Source: Caryophanales bacterium
GTDB taxonomy: Bacteria; Bacillota_I; Bacilli_A; RF39; UBA660
DNA length: 64,000 bases
Direction: 5' to 3'
Assembly: GCA_016290885.1 (NCBI GenBank)
Contig: JAEEVN010000001.1
Coordinates: forward strand, 152,481 to 216,480
Shown here: in pieces, positions 8,838 to 16,847 of the stretch
How positions within the stretch are numbered: the stretch's first letter is position 1
Layout of the letters: the number at the start of each line of letters is the position of its first letter
Program-made: the position numbers and the translations under genes
The notes under the pieces: model-generated
Databases searched by the model: none
The model's input: only the letters and a program-made list of their open reading frames with translations
What the model was told of the DNA's origin: nothing

Positions 8838-9458
8838 TTAAAAATTCCCCTGTTTTTCAATAATTTTTTGTACTGGTTTATAACTTTTTCTATATTCTTC
8901 ATTAATACCATACTTTTCAATAGCTTCTAAATGTGCTTTAGTTGGATATCCTTTATGATTTTTATAACCATACTGTGGATATTTTTTATCAAGTTCATCA
9001 AGAATTCTATCTCTTGTAACTTTTGCTATTATTGAGGCTGCTGCAATAGATATACTTTTTGCATCACCTTTTATTATTTTAATCACTGGAATAGATAAGT
9101 CAATATCCATTGCATCAGTAAGTAATACATCTATCTTTATTTTTTTATTAGCTTCTATATAAGCATTTTTCATTCCTAGTCTAGAAGCTTCAAGTATATT
9201 TATTTCATCTATTACTTTAGGACTAATTATAGATACACCTACAGAAAGAGCATCCTTCATGATTATATCATAAAGTTTTTCTCTTTTCTTTTCAGTTAAT
9301 TTTTTAGAATCATTTATTTCATCATTTTCATAATCCTTAGGAAAAACTACACATGCACATACTACTGGTCCTACTAAAGGTCCTCTACCTGCTTCATCAG
9401 TTCCACCTATATAATTATATCCTTCATTATAGTAATAATTCTCATACTCTTTCATCAA
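8838..9458 (-). CDS. rnhB: Ribonuclease HII
   Basis: A 206-aa RNase HII, which removes ribonucleotides and RNA primers from RNA-DNA hybrids. The signature GGTDEAGRGPLVGPVV at about residues 18-33 supplies the Asp-Glu pair. Further acidic residues lie in LLTDAMDI, and the family segment AAASIIAKVTRD follows. Length is slightly below Bacillus RNase HII because the N-terminal domain is short. The start (ATGATGAAA) overlaps the rbgA stop by 17 bases, indicating translational coupling. The rbgA-rnhB-topA order is also known from Bacillus. Confidence 0.95.
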   Translation of the reverse strand: MMKEYENYYYNEGYNYIGGTDEAGRGPLVGPVVCACVVFPKDYENDEINDSKKLTEKKREKLYDIIMKDALSVGVSIISPKVIDEINILEASRLGMKNAYIEANKKIKIDVLLTDAMDIDLSIPVIKIIKGDAKSISIAAASIIAKVTRDRILDELDKKYPQYGYKNHKGYPTKAHLEAIEKYGINEEYRKSYKPVQKIIEKQGNF

Positions 9459-10305
9459 ATGTTACCTTACCTAAGTATCCATCTCTTAAATCTTTAATAA
9501 TTATATTAGATACTTTATTATAATCAACTTCATTACCTCTAACTAGGCATCCTCTTTTTCTTCCTATATATTCATAAGCATCTGTATAATCTTCTTCATC
9601 CAAAGAAAAAGAACCATATCTATTAAATAGTAAATCTTGATAATTGTCAAACATATATTTCAAAATATAACATGCAACTTCATCAATAGGAAGTATTTCA
9701 TCTTTAATAGATGAAAAACATGCAAGTGTATAAGCTTGTTTTTGATCATCTATCTTAGGCCATAATATACCAGGAGTATCCATTAAATCTAATTTATCAT
9801 TAATTCTAATCCAAGATATATCTTTAGTAACACCTGGTTTATTACCTACATTAACAGCTTTTCTACCAGTTATTTTATTAATTAAAGTACTCTTACCTAC
9901 ATTAGGTACTCCCATGATTAATGCTCTATATTTACGTATTTCCATACCTTTTTCTAATCTTTTAGCATTTAAATCATTTAGTACTTCATCAGTTAAAGTA
10001 AATAACTTATTGACATTCTTATCATTAACTAAATCTGTTAAAAATACTTTATATCCTAAAGATTCATAATAACTAATCCATTTATTAGTTTTATCTAAAT
10101 CACATAAATCTCTTTTAGTCATAATCATAATCTTAGGTTTATTCTTAATTAAATCATCAATATCTTTTATTCTAGAACTAGATGGCATACGTGCATCTAC
10201 TACTTCATAAACTATATCTATTAATTTAATCTTTTCTTCAATCTCTTTTCTAGCCTTATTCATATGGCCAGGAAAAAAGTTAATATTAGTTTTATTTTCA
10301 TTCAT
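9442..10305 (-). CDS. rbgA: Ribosome biogenesis GTPase RbgA (YlqF)
   Basis: A 287-aa circularly permuted GTPase needed for late 50S assembly. Motif order is permuted: G4 first (MIMTKRD), then the P-loop GVPNVGKSTLI, then DTPG. The N-terminal INFFPGHMNKARKEI is the RbgA signature. I chose the ATG at 10305 because GGAG lies 9 bases upstream; the upstream in-frame TTG at 10314 directly abuts that Shine-Dalgarno. The TGA stop lies inside rnhB. Confidence 0.95.
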   Translation of the reverse strand: MNENKTNINFFPGHMNKARKEIEEKIKLIDIVYEVVDARMPSSSRIKDIDDLIKNKPKIMIMTKRDLCDLDKTNKWISYYESLGYKVFLTDLVNDKNVNKLFTLTDEVLNDLNAKRLEKGMEIRKYRALIMGVPNVGKSTLINKITGRKAVNVGNKPGVTKDISWIRINDKLDLMDTPGILWPKIDDQKQAYTLACFSSIKDEILPIDEVACYILKYMFDNYQDLLFNRYGSFSLDEEDYTDAYEYIGRKRGCLVRGNEVDYNKVSNIIIKDLRDGYLGKVTFDERV

Positions 10306-10324
10306 TCGGATCAACTCCTTTACA

Positions 10325-10780
10325 TTATAGTTTTATTTTACCATTATTTATCTTATCAATTATTGCTTTAGCTCTAGATTCCATATTAGGTAATGAATCT
10401 AAACTAAAGAATTTCAATTGTTTACTTTCATTATCAGATGCTTTAATTTCTCCGGTATAATTTAAAACTTTAAATAGCACTATTACTGTGCACATTTTAT
10501 CGCCATTAGGATATTCAAAATAATATTCATCACCGGATAATACTGTAACTAATTCAAGCTTATCAGCACTTATTCCTGCTTCTTCTTTTAATTTTCTTAC
10601 AGCAGTTTCCTCAATTGTTTCGTGCAATTCCATTGAGCCACCTGGAATACCCCATGTATTTGTATCACTTCTTAAATTCAATAATATTTCATTTCTATCA
10701 TTAAACACTAATGTTGTTGCACCTAACCCGATTAAAGGTTCATGTCCAACATACCTTCTTAAATTCATTATATAACCCAT
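10325..10780 (-). CDS. Nudix hydrolase with altered catalytic box
   Basis: A 151-aa Nudix-fold protein: WGIPGGSMELHETIEETA at 43-60 and RKLKEEAGI at 62-70. The Nudix box normally reads RE-U-x-EE; here the first Glu is Lys63, while Glu54, Glu66 and Glu67 remain. In MutT the replaced residue (Glu53) is a key metal or catalytic Glu, so activity may be reduced or altered. The substrate is unpredictable; nucleotide sugars or oxidised NTPs are usual. GAGG six bases upstream supports the ATG at 10780. It lies between rbgA and a HAD gene in a tight run. Confidence 0.85.
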   Translation of the reverse strand: MGYIMNLRRYVGHEPLIGLGATTLVFNDRNEILLNLRSDTNTWGIPGGSMELHETIEETAVRKLKEEAGISADKLELVTVLSGDEYYFEYPNGDKMCTVIVLFKVLNYTGEIKASDNESKQLKFFSLDSLPNMESRAKAIIDKINNGKIKL

Positions 10781-10802
10781 TTTATACCTCTTTTTCTAAA
10801 GA

Positions 10803-11573
10803 TTATTCTCCTGTTAATTTCGTTGTATGTGAATTAGGTGCAAGATTTAAAAAATCAATAAATTGTCTAAAATTATCAATTCTATAATCAGTTAATTCAT
10901 TAATTTGATCACGATTTAAATCTGCATATTTATCATATATATTCACAACTTCAATACCTGCTCTAGAAGCTGCTAAAACACCTGTATATGAATCTTCAAA
11001 TATTAGACATTTATCAGGAGTAGCACTATAATGTTCCATTATTATATTATATACTTCTGGATCAGGTTTCTTATTTTTAACTTGTTCACTAGTAATTATT
11101 AAATCAAATGCATCTTTAATATTCATTTCATCAAGCATTCTTTTATTCTTTTTATAATATACTTCTAATTGAGATTGAGTAGTAACTGTTGCTAATACTA
11201 AAATATATCCCATTTCTTTTAATTTTTTAATTAATGAAGTTACATCTGGTTTAAAACCTACTTCATTTATTAAGATTTCATTACCTATATTTTTTCTTAT
11301 TTCAGTTAATTCAATCTTATCTTTAATACTTAAATCATATTTATTAATTAGGTATTCACTATATGCTATATAAGTATCACTACCTGCATTACTATGCATA
11401 AATTTATCTCTATCTACTTGTATATATTCTAAATCCAATGTTTTACCAGAATAATTATGTATTAATTTTTGATCAGTTAAATTCCATATACCTACAGAAT
11501 CTATTAAAGTACCATCTAAATCAAATATAATTACTCTTTTATTTTTTAATTTTAATTCACTTAGGTTTTTCAT
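10803..11573 (-). CDS. HAD-superfamily hydrolase (beta-phosphoglucomutase-like)
   Basis: A 256-aa HAD phosphatase or phosphomutase. Motif I FDLDGTLIDSVGIW at about 17-30, motif II Thr in LVLATVTTQS, motif III Lys in NKKPDPEVY and motif IV IFEDSYTGVLAASRAG are all present. A long helical cap (residues about 30-115) matches subclass I caps. Such enzymes remove phosphate from sugar phosphates or nucleotides; the substrate cannot be read here. It is the third HAD-type protein within 3 kb, in the same transcription direction with almost no spacing. Confidence 0.88.
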   Translation of the reverse strand: MKNLSELKLKNKRVIIFDLDGTLIDSVGIWNLTDQKLIHNYSGKTLDLEYIQVDRDKFMHSNAGSDTYIAYSEYLINKYDLSIKDKIELTEIRKNIGNEILINEVGFKPDVTSLIKKLKEMGYILVLATVTTQSQLEVYYKKNKRMLDEMNIKDAFDLIITSEQVKNKKPDPEVYNIIMEHYSATPDKCLIFEDSYTGVLAASRAGIEVVNIYDKYADLNRDQINELTDYRIDNFRQFIDFLNLAPNSHTTKLTGE

Positions 11574-11575
11574 TA

Positions 11576-12013
11576 TTATCCCCTGCTTTTTAATATTTCA
11601 ACAGCTTTATCTCTATGAAGTTCTTTAACTATTTCTATTTCATTATTAGCGTATTTTGCTAATACATCTATATCAGTAATCATTTCTGGGCAATAATTAT
11701 CATTACTATCTTGTAAAGTGGCAGCATAAACTATTTTAGAAAATTCTTCATAAAGAATAGCCCCCATACACATCATACATGGTTCACAAGAAACATACAT
11801 AGTTGCTCCTTTTAAATCACCATATAAATTTTTATTTTTAGATGCACTCTCTATAGCTTCTAATTCAGGATGTGAATACATACTCTTTTCCATTAAAGTA
11901 TTATCATCGCTTCTGCCAATTATTTCTCCATCTTTAACAACAATTGCTCCAAATGGATATTTAGCATTTTTACTAATCTCAATTGCTATATCTATATATT
12001 GTTCATCTGTCAT
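11576..12013 (-). CDS. Cytidine/guanine deaminase-like (CDA fold) nucleoside deaminase
   Basis: A 145-aa zinc deaminase of the CDA superfamily. Zinc ligands and catalytic Glu are seen as SHPELEAI (His-Pro-Glu instead of the usual His-Ala/Val-Glu) and SCEPCMMCMGA. FGAIVVKDGEIIG matches the TadA/GuaD-type N-terminal strand. The C-terminal part (NYCPEMITDI) resembles guanine or nucleoside deaminases more than tRNA adenosine deaminase. GGAGG 7 bases upstream selects the ATG at 12013 over 12040. Only 2 bases separate it from the downstream HAD gene. Confidence 0.82.
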   Translation of the reverse strand: MTDEQYIDIAIEISKNAKYPFGAIVVKDGEIIGRSDDNTLMEKSMYSHPELEAIESASKNKNLYGDLKGATMYVSCEPCMMCMGAILYEEFSKIVYAATLQDSNDNYCPEMITDIDVLAKYANNEIEIVKELHRDKAVEILKSRG

Positions 12014-12026
12014 ATGATTACCTCCT

Positions 12027-12626
12027 TTATAAATTTTCACTAATTAATTTATATTGTCTTCCTTTAGTTATATAATTAAATATTTCTTCCCAACTACTTG
12101 TTTTAAACATTTTATCATTATTATAATCTCTTGTTCTATCTGTTTCAAACATTATTACTTTAGTATTTGTTTTTTCTAAAGCGTCTTCACAATTACGAAT
12201 TGCATCATCAATAAAATATTCTGCATCATCAAGATACTTATATTTATCATTTGTTCCAGTAATTATTCCATCATGAGGAATATGATGTTTTTCTAAATAA
12301 CTAGGAACTATTAAATCTGTATGATCATCTTCTCTTATTCCTCTATTAGTTATAAATACTATTTCATATCCTAATTCTTTAAGTTTATTTATATAAGTAA
12401 CTGCATCTTCTTTAATTGGTATATTTAAGGCTTCTTTATTGAAATAATTTTCTACGAAATAAAGTAATTCTTCTTGTGACCAATTGCTACTTCTAGGCAT
12501 TACTTTACCAAAATCAATATCATTATTTTTATGTAATACTTCTCTATCATATTCTATTGCCATTTTTCCATAGAATTCTGTAGTATTACAAATAGTATTA
12601 TCTATATCAATTGCTATTTTACTCAT
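12027..12626 (-). CDS. 5'-nucleotidase-like HAD protein (NT5C type)
   Basis: A 199-aa HAD protein starting with the catalytic motif IAIDIDNTICNT, with the VFITNRG Thr and a late acidic YFIDDAIRN motif IV. The overall pattern matches NT5C-like deoxyribonucleotidases, which dephosphorylate nucleoside monophosphates. GGAG lies just upstream of the ATG. It sits immediately upstream of the deaminase in the same run, so a joint role in nucleotide salvage or clean-up is plausible but inferred. Confidence 0.8.
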   Translation of the reverse strand: MSKIAIDIDNTICNTTEFYGKMAIEYDREVLHKNNDIDFGKVMPRSSNWSQEELLYFVENYFNKEALNIPIKEDAVTYINKLKELGYEIVFITNRGIREDDHTDLIVPSYLEKHHIPHDGIITGTNDKYKYLDDAEYFIDDAIRNCEDALEKTNTKVIMFETDRTRDYNNDKMFKTSSWEEIFNYITKGRQYKLISENL

Positions 12627-12637
12627 ACAATTCTCCT

Positions 12638-13369
12638 TTAATTATTTAATCTGCCACCATTTAACCAAATATTTTCACCAGTTATAAAACTTGCATCATC
12701 TGATAGCAAAAATAAACATAGTTTAGCAGTATCTTCTGGTGTTGCAAATCTACATAATGGCGTATCTTTTAATTTTTGATCTATTTCTTCTTGTTTCCAA
12801 CCTTTTAATGATAAAGGTGTAGGAGTAAATGCTGGGCAAATACTATTTGCTCTTATTTTCCTTTCTGCATATTCTAAAGCAGTTGCTTTAGTAAAATTAA
12901 TAATACCTGCTGCTGCAGCACAATATGCTGGAGATTCAGTACATGGCACTACTCCTAAATGTGATGAAATATTTACAATAGCACCACCATCACTCATAAT
13001 AGGATATGCATATTTAGTACACATTACTTTTCCTATAAGATTTGTATCTATAACTTTTCTAAAATTATCTATATTAAAATCTTTAATAAAATCATCTATA
13101 AACATACCTGCATTATTTACTAAATAATCAATATGTCCATATTTATCTTTTATTATATTAAACATATCAATAACTTCTTTTTCATTGGATATATCACATT
13201 TAATAATAAATAAATTATCATTATTAAATTCTTCTTTAGTCTCATTTGCAGCATCATCATTATCATGATAACAAGTAATAACTATACATTCTTTATCTAA
13301 TAGTTCTTTAACTATTTCTTTACCTATTCCACTAGTACCACCTGTTACTAAAGCTATTTTATTTTTCAT
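12638..13369 (-). CDS. Short-chain dehydrogenase/reductase fold protein lacking the catalytic Lys
   Basis: A 243-aa FabG-like SDR. The cofactor loop GGTSGIGKE (10-18), NNAG (85-88), Asn110, Ser136 and Tyr149 are present. The catalytic YxxxK is broken: the sequence reads YCAAAAG, so position 153 is Ala instead of Lys. The Lys normally lowers the Tyr pKa and binds the nicotinamide ribose. The protein may therefore be a poor or inactive dehydrogenase, or it may use another base. It lies between two HAD genes. Cofactor preference cannot be decided. Confidence 0.88.
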   Translation of the reverse strand: MKNKIALVTGGTSGIGKEIVKELLDKECIVITCYHDNDDAANETKEEFNNDNLFIIKCDISNEKEVIDMFNIIKDKYGHIDYLVNNAGMFIDDFIKDFNIDNFRKVIDTNLIGKVMCTKYAYPIMSDGGAIVNISSHLGVVPCTESPAYCAAAAGIINFTKATALEYAERKIRANSICPAFTPTPLSLKGWKQEEIDQKLKDTPLCRFATPEDTAKLCLFLLSDDASFITGENIWLNGGRLNN

Positions 13370-13378
13370 AAGTCCTCC

Positions 13379-13870
13379 TTAGAATATTTCATTTATATTT
13401 TCATATTTAAATATATCATCATTATTTCTACCTTTTATACCATAGAAATCTAAATTAAACTTTTTAGCTAATTCATAGTCACTATAACTATCTCCTATAT
13501 AAAATGAATTTGCTAAATCTATATCAAATTCTTCTAATGCGTTATCTATCATACCTGTTTTTGGTTTCTTACAATTACAGTTATCGATACTTCTATGTGG
13601 GCAATGATATACTTTTAATATATTTATATTATTTTCTTTTAATATATTAATCAATTTATTTGTATATTCTTCGTATTGTTTTTCTGTAATAATACCTTTT
13701 GAAATTAATCCTTGATTTGTTAGTATGATAAATTCATATCCTTGATCTTTAATCTTTTTTAATCCTTCGATAGTACCTTCTAATAAGATTGGTTCAGTAA
13801 TACTATTCCATTCTTCATCAGGATATTCTTTACTAATTGTTCCATCTCTATCTAAAAATGCAATCTTCAT
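13379..13870 (-). CDS. HAD phosphatase of the GmhB/histidinol-phosphatase family
   Basis: A 163-aa HAD-IIIA phosphatase: FLDRDGTISKEYP at the N-terminus, IILTNQGLISKG for motif II, the zinc-binding pattern CPHRSIDNCNCKKPK and motif IV FYIGDSYSDYELA. GmhB relatives cleave heptose bisphosphate; others act on histidinol phosphate or similar. Neither a lipopolysaccharide nor a histidine pathway is visible here, so the substrate is open. I chose the ATG at 13870, with AGGTGA upstream inside the end of the preceding gene, over a GTG at 13879. Confidence 0.88.
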   Translation of the reverse strand: MKIAFLDRDGTISKEYPDEEWNSITEPILLEGTIEGLKKIKDQGYEFIILTNQGLISKGIITEKQYEEYTNKLINILKENNINILKVYHCPHRSIDNCNCKKPKTGMIDNALEEFDIDLANSFYIGDSYSDYELAKKFNLDFYGIKGRNNDDIFKYENINEIF

Positions 13871-13871
13871 A

Positions 13872-14516
13872 TTATTCACCTAATCTAGTTAAAGATGAAT
13901 TTTCTTGTATAGGTATAAGTCTTGTTTTAATAGTATTAATAAATGCACATTTATGTATTATTTCAAATTGTTCATTTTCTATAGTTAAACTAAGACGAAC
14001 TAATAAATTAGGCATAAAATAATACTTATCATTAGCAAAGTTACCATATTCACTATCATCTTCAGTATAGAAACCTTTTAACATGTTATATAAAAGACTC
14101 CATCTATCACAAGATCCTACATCGATTTCTTCTTTGCCTTCATTACCATTGAATATTGGTTCTTCTTTTAAATCTATATCTTCTCTTTGAATATTATATT
14201 TATTAAATAAATCAGATAATAATCCATCTTCAAAATATTGATTTAGTGCAATATTAATACATTTATCAATATCTGTATTTTTATTGATAACATATAATCT
14301 TACTGGTTTATTGTCTTTATAAAATATAATTGCATTATGTTTATTATTAACAATAATGTCTTTTGAACTAACTTCTATAGTACAATTACAATTCTTTACT
14401 ACTTTATATTTATCAAAAGCAATATTACCATTACTAAATCCATCGACAAAGGCACCGTTAAATCCTTCATATTGGTTTTCTTTTGGTTCTATCCATAAGT
14501 CTATTGTTTTAATCAT
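13872..14516 (-). CDS. Hypothetical protein upstream of the HAD/SDR run
   Basis: A 214-aa soluble protein with no signal peptide or membrane segment and no motif I recognise. It has an acidic middle (KEEPIFNGNEGKEEIDVG) and alternating beta-type stretches (NAIIFYKDNKPVRLYVINK). Its stop TAA is one base from the ATG of the downstream GmhB-like gene, whose ribosome site lies in this gene's 3' end, so the two are translationally coupled. Function unknown. Confidence 0.6.
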   Translation of the reverse strand: MIKTIDLWIEPKENQYEGFNGAFVDGFSNGNIAFDKYKVVKNCNCTIEVSSKDIIVNNKHNAIIFYKDNKPVRLYVINKNTDIDKCINIALNQYFEDGLLSDLFNKYNIQREDIDLKEEPIFNGNEGKEEIDVGSCDRWSLLYNMLKGFYTEDDSEYGNFANDKYYFMPNLLVRLSLTIENEQFEIIHKCAFINTIKTRLIPIQENSSLTRLGE

Positions 14517-14552
14517 GAATACCTCTCTTACATTTTTATTTTTAATATTTAT

Positions 14553-15671
14553 CTACTTGTGTCTTTTCATTGAACTTACTTCACTTTTTAGATTTGCTTC
14601 TGGGGATAATCTAAAGAAGTCATATGGATATCTTGCTCCTATATATTTAGCAGCCATATCTATAAAGTAATTATAATCTCCAGTTTTACTTTCATATTTT
14701 TTAGCAATTCTATCTATGATATCTTTCATATCATTTTTTGTATAATGTGTTCCATTAACGTCATTATCATCACTTATTTGGAATACTAATCTATCTAAAT
14801 CTATTAATAAATCTTTAAGAAGATAATTATCTATTATTTTCTTTTCTACTTCTGATAAGAAATGATAATATTCTGCTTGGTTATAGTGTGGATCCGGAAG
14901 AATAGCACCGTTTTGCGTTTTATAGAATGCTTGTCTTGGGAAAGATGGTACATATGTAACATTTGCATATAATGCGGCTACTCTCTTCATTTTAGGATTC
15001 ATAAATATATCTGATAAAAGAGTATTTGCTATTCTAGGTGCTCCACATAAATATACTTGTGTATTAGTATCTTCTTTTCTATTACTATTTTGAATTAATT
15101 CTAGAATAGAACTAATACCAAAAACATCTCTATCTACAGAGAAGAATAAATTAGGTATAGTTAATGATCCATGTCTAGTTACTATATCTAGAAATGAACC
15201 TGTTCCAAGATTTAATATAACTATATTTGCTTTTTTCTTATCTTTATCAAATATAACATCTTGTACTTTTCTATCTGAACCTCCAGTAAAGTATTCTTGT
15301 ATTTGATCTTCATTAAGTAGAGGTTTTCCAGAGAACATAGCTCTTCTATAGTCTACTCTATTCCATCTATCTGTATCTTTTTCAGTTAGATTTTGTCTAA
15401 TCCAATCTGCTACTGAAAGAGCATTATTATTTTCCCATCTAGAAAGATGAAATGTTTCTACATTTACACCATTCTTTTTACCATAATCTATTAAGCCTAA
15501 GTTTCTATTAAGTAGTAATTTGCCTGGTTCTGAAACAGAGAATCCATTTGAAATTGAGTGACCAATTGATGCTAATGATAAAGTTTCTTTTGGGTAATCT
15601 CTCATATACTTTATTAGTTCTTCATTAGTTTGGTCAAGAATATCTTTTTCTTTTTCTCTATCATAACGCAT
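14553..15671 (-). CDS. SGNH/GDSL-hydrolase-like protein
   Basis: A 372-aa protein. The N-terminal block SLASIGHSISNGFSVSEPG resembles GDSL block I, with Ser39 or Ser41 as candidate nucleophile. NIVILNLGTGSFLDI resembles a block III turn, and LPDPHYNQAEYYHF contains a D-x-H arrangement typical of block V. No signal peptide, so it is probably cytoplasmic. The start at 15671 is set by GGAG 8 bases upstream; upstream codons to 15722 are probably untranslated leader. The hydrolase assignment rests on these motifs only; it could be another alpha/beta fold. Confidence 0.5.
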   Translation of the reverse strand: MRYDREKEKDILDQTNEELIKYMRDYPKETLSLASIGHSISNGFSVSEPGKLLLNRNLGLIDYGKKNGVNVETFHLSRWENNNALSVADWIRQNLTEKDTDRWNRVDYRRAMFSGKPLLNEDQIQEYFTGGSDRKVQDVIFDKDKKKANIVILNLGTGSFLDIVTRHGSLTIPNLFFSVDRDVFGISSILELIQNSNRKEDTNTQVYLCGAPRIANTLLSDIFMNPKMKRVAALYANVTYVPSFPRQAFYKTQNGAILPDPHYNQAEYYHFLSEVEKKIIDNYLLKDLLIDLDRLVFQISDDNDVNGTHYTKNDMKDIIDRIAKKYESKTGDYNYFIDMAAKYIGARYPYDFFRLSPEANLKSEVSSMKRHK

Positions 15672-15796
15672 ATTTCTCACTCCTTTCCAATATATTATTA
15701 TACTTTTTATATGCAAAATCAATCATTTATATAATTATATATAATATATTATATCATATGTTTATTTATTACTTGTTAAATTATCTTTATTTTACA

Positions 15797-15827
15797 ATAA
15801 AAAAATAAGAAATATTATTTCTTATTT
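15797..15827 (-). terminator. Intrinsic terminator after lepB
   Basis: An 11-bp stem AAATAAGAAAT/ATTTCTTATTT with a 3-base loop, followed on the minus strand by seven T residues. Confidence 0.85.
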
Positions 15828-16364
15828 AATTATTTTTATCTTATTTAATGGCCATATAACAATAGATGCTTTACCAGTAATTTGCTCTTTTTTAATAGTA
15901 CCTACTTCAGAATATCTACTATCTAAAGATACTTCTCTATTGTCTCCCATTACTAGATATGAATCTCCTGGTATTTTTTTAAGACCAATTTTACTCATAT
16001 CAAAGTCATCTGATTTTGATGAAGTAAATGAACTATCTAGTTCTTTTCCATCAGCATATACTTTATTATCTTTTATTTCTATTACTTCATTAGGAAGACC
16101 AATAACTCTTTTAATAATTTGCTTTGTTTCCTTTGATGAAGGATCAGTTATTTTGATTACTACTACATCATATCTTTCAATGTCTTTTTTTCTATATTCA
16201 AATTTATTTAATATAACTATTTCTCCATTTGTTAATGTAGTATCCATACTTGGGCCATCTACTCTAACTGGGTCAAATATAAATATTCTAATTGTTACTA
16301 CAACTAAAATAATTAATGCATAACTTATAATGTCTTTTAAAATACTTTTACTTCTTTCGCTCAT
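15822..16364 (-). CDS. lepB: Signal peptidase I
   Basis: A 180-aa membrane protease that cleaves signal peptides of exported proteins. One N-terminal membrane segment (IISYALIILVVVTIRIFIF) is followed by the catalytic Ser in VDGPSMDTTL, the general-base Lys in IIKRVIGLPNE and the conserved MGDNREVSLDSR. AGGAG 8 bases before the ATG at 16364 fixes the start; the longer frame to 16436 overlaps rplS and is not needed. It follows rplS, separated by a weak hairpin that could reduce read-through. Confidence 0.95.
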   Translation of the reverse strand: MSERSKSILKDIISYALIILVVVTIRIFIFDPVRVDGPSMDTTLTNGEIVILNKFEYRKKDIERYDVVVIKITDPSSKETKQIIKRVIGLPNEVIEIKDNKVYADGKELDSSFTSSKSDDFDMSKIGLKKIPGDSYLVMGDNREVSLDSRYSEVGTIKKEQITGKASIVIWPLNKIKIIK

Positions 16365-16381
16365 ATATTCTCCTAACAAAA

Positions 16382-16402
16382 ATAAGGCTTTAATTGCCTT
16401 AT
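16382..16402 (-). terminator. Weak hairpin between rplS and lepB
   Basis: ATAAGGC/GCCTTAT stem (16382-16388 with 16396-16402) followed by TTTTTG on the minus strand. It overlaps the rplS stop codon and probably attenuates transcription into lepB rather than stopping it fully. Confidence 0.5.
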
Positions 16403-16743
16403 TTCTTGTTTCTTTCTTTAATTCTGTAATTAGCAATTTTATCTCTTAAGAATCTTAATTTAGCTCTTCTAACTTTTCCTTTTCTAACTACAGTGATCTT
16501 ATCAATCTTTGGTGAGTTTACAGGAAATATTCTTTCAACACCAATTCCTGAAGATTTTTTTCTAACTGTAAAAGTTTCAGAAACTCCTGATCCTTTTCTT
16601 TCAGTACAAACTCCTTCAAATGCTTGGATTCTTTCCTTATTTCCTTCGATAATTCTAACATCTACTCTTAAAGTATCTCCTACTCTAAATTCAGGAATGT
16701 TAGGATTAATTTGTTTCTTAGTAATTTTCTTAATAATATCCAT
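16399..16743 (-). CDS. rplS: 50S ribosomal protein L19
   Basis: A 114-aa L19, typical length. Family blocks are clear: [33 protein letters not shown] and [25 protein letters not shown]19 sits at the 30S-50S interface. GGAAA precedes the ATG. It is transcribed from its own promoter with a short structured leader. In Bacillus rplS lies downstream of trmD; here a glycosyltransferase and trpS come between. Confidence 0.97.
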   Translation of the reverse strand: MDIIKKITKKQINPNIPEFRVGDTLRVDVRIIEGNKERIQAFEGVCTERKGSGVSETFTVRKKSSGIGVERIFPVNSPKIDKITVVRKGKVRRAKLRFLRDKIANYRIKERNKK

Positions 16744-16772
16744 ATCGTTTTTCCTTTCTATATATATTAACC

Positions 16773-16801
16773 AGCAATCATTACATAATAAGCGGATTGC
16801 T
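16773..16801 (-). promoter_or_regulatory. Structured leader of rplS (L19-leader-like hairpin)
   Basis: A 7-bp stem AGCAATC/GATTGCT (16773-16779 with 16795-16801) lies in the 5' UTR of rplS between promoter and start codon. Position and compact size fit the autoregulatory L19 leader known in Bacillota. A family match needs a covariance search. Confidence 0.5.
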
Positions 16802-16815
16802 TTTTGACAAATACA

Positions 16816-16844
16816 ATACTAACATATTTTTATTTAAAAATCAA
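16816..16844 (-). promoter_or_regulatory. SigA-type promoter of rplS
   Basis: Minus strand TTGATT (16839-16844), 17-bp spacer ending in TGT, then TAGTAT (16816-16821), so an extended -10. The -35 lies a few bases before the 3' end of the upstream glycosyltransferase gene. Confidence 0.65.
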
Positions 16845-16847
16845 CAT

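Noticed and set aside
9442-9458. TGA at the end of rbgA as a sign of Trp-coding TGA (mycoplasma code)
   Set aside because: The stop gives the expected RbgA length, and Trp codons throughout the conserved enzymes read as TGG.
13837-14022. Plus-strand frames opposite the minus-strand genes here and elsewhere (for example at 15940, 24458, 34090, 39828)
   Set aside because: They lie inside well-supported minus-strand genes, have no family features and lack ribosome sites; they are shadows.
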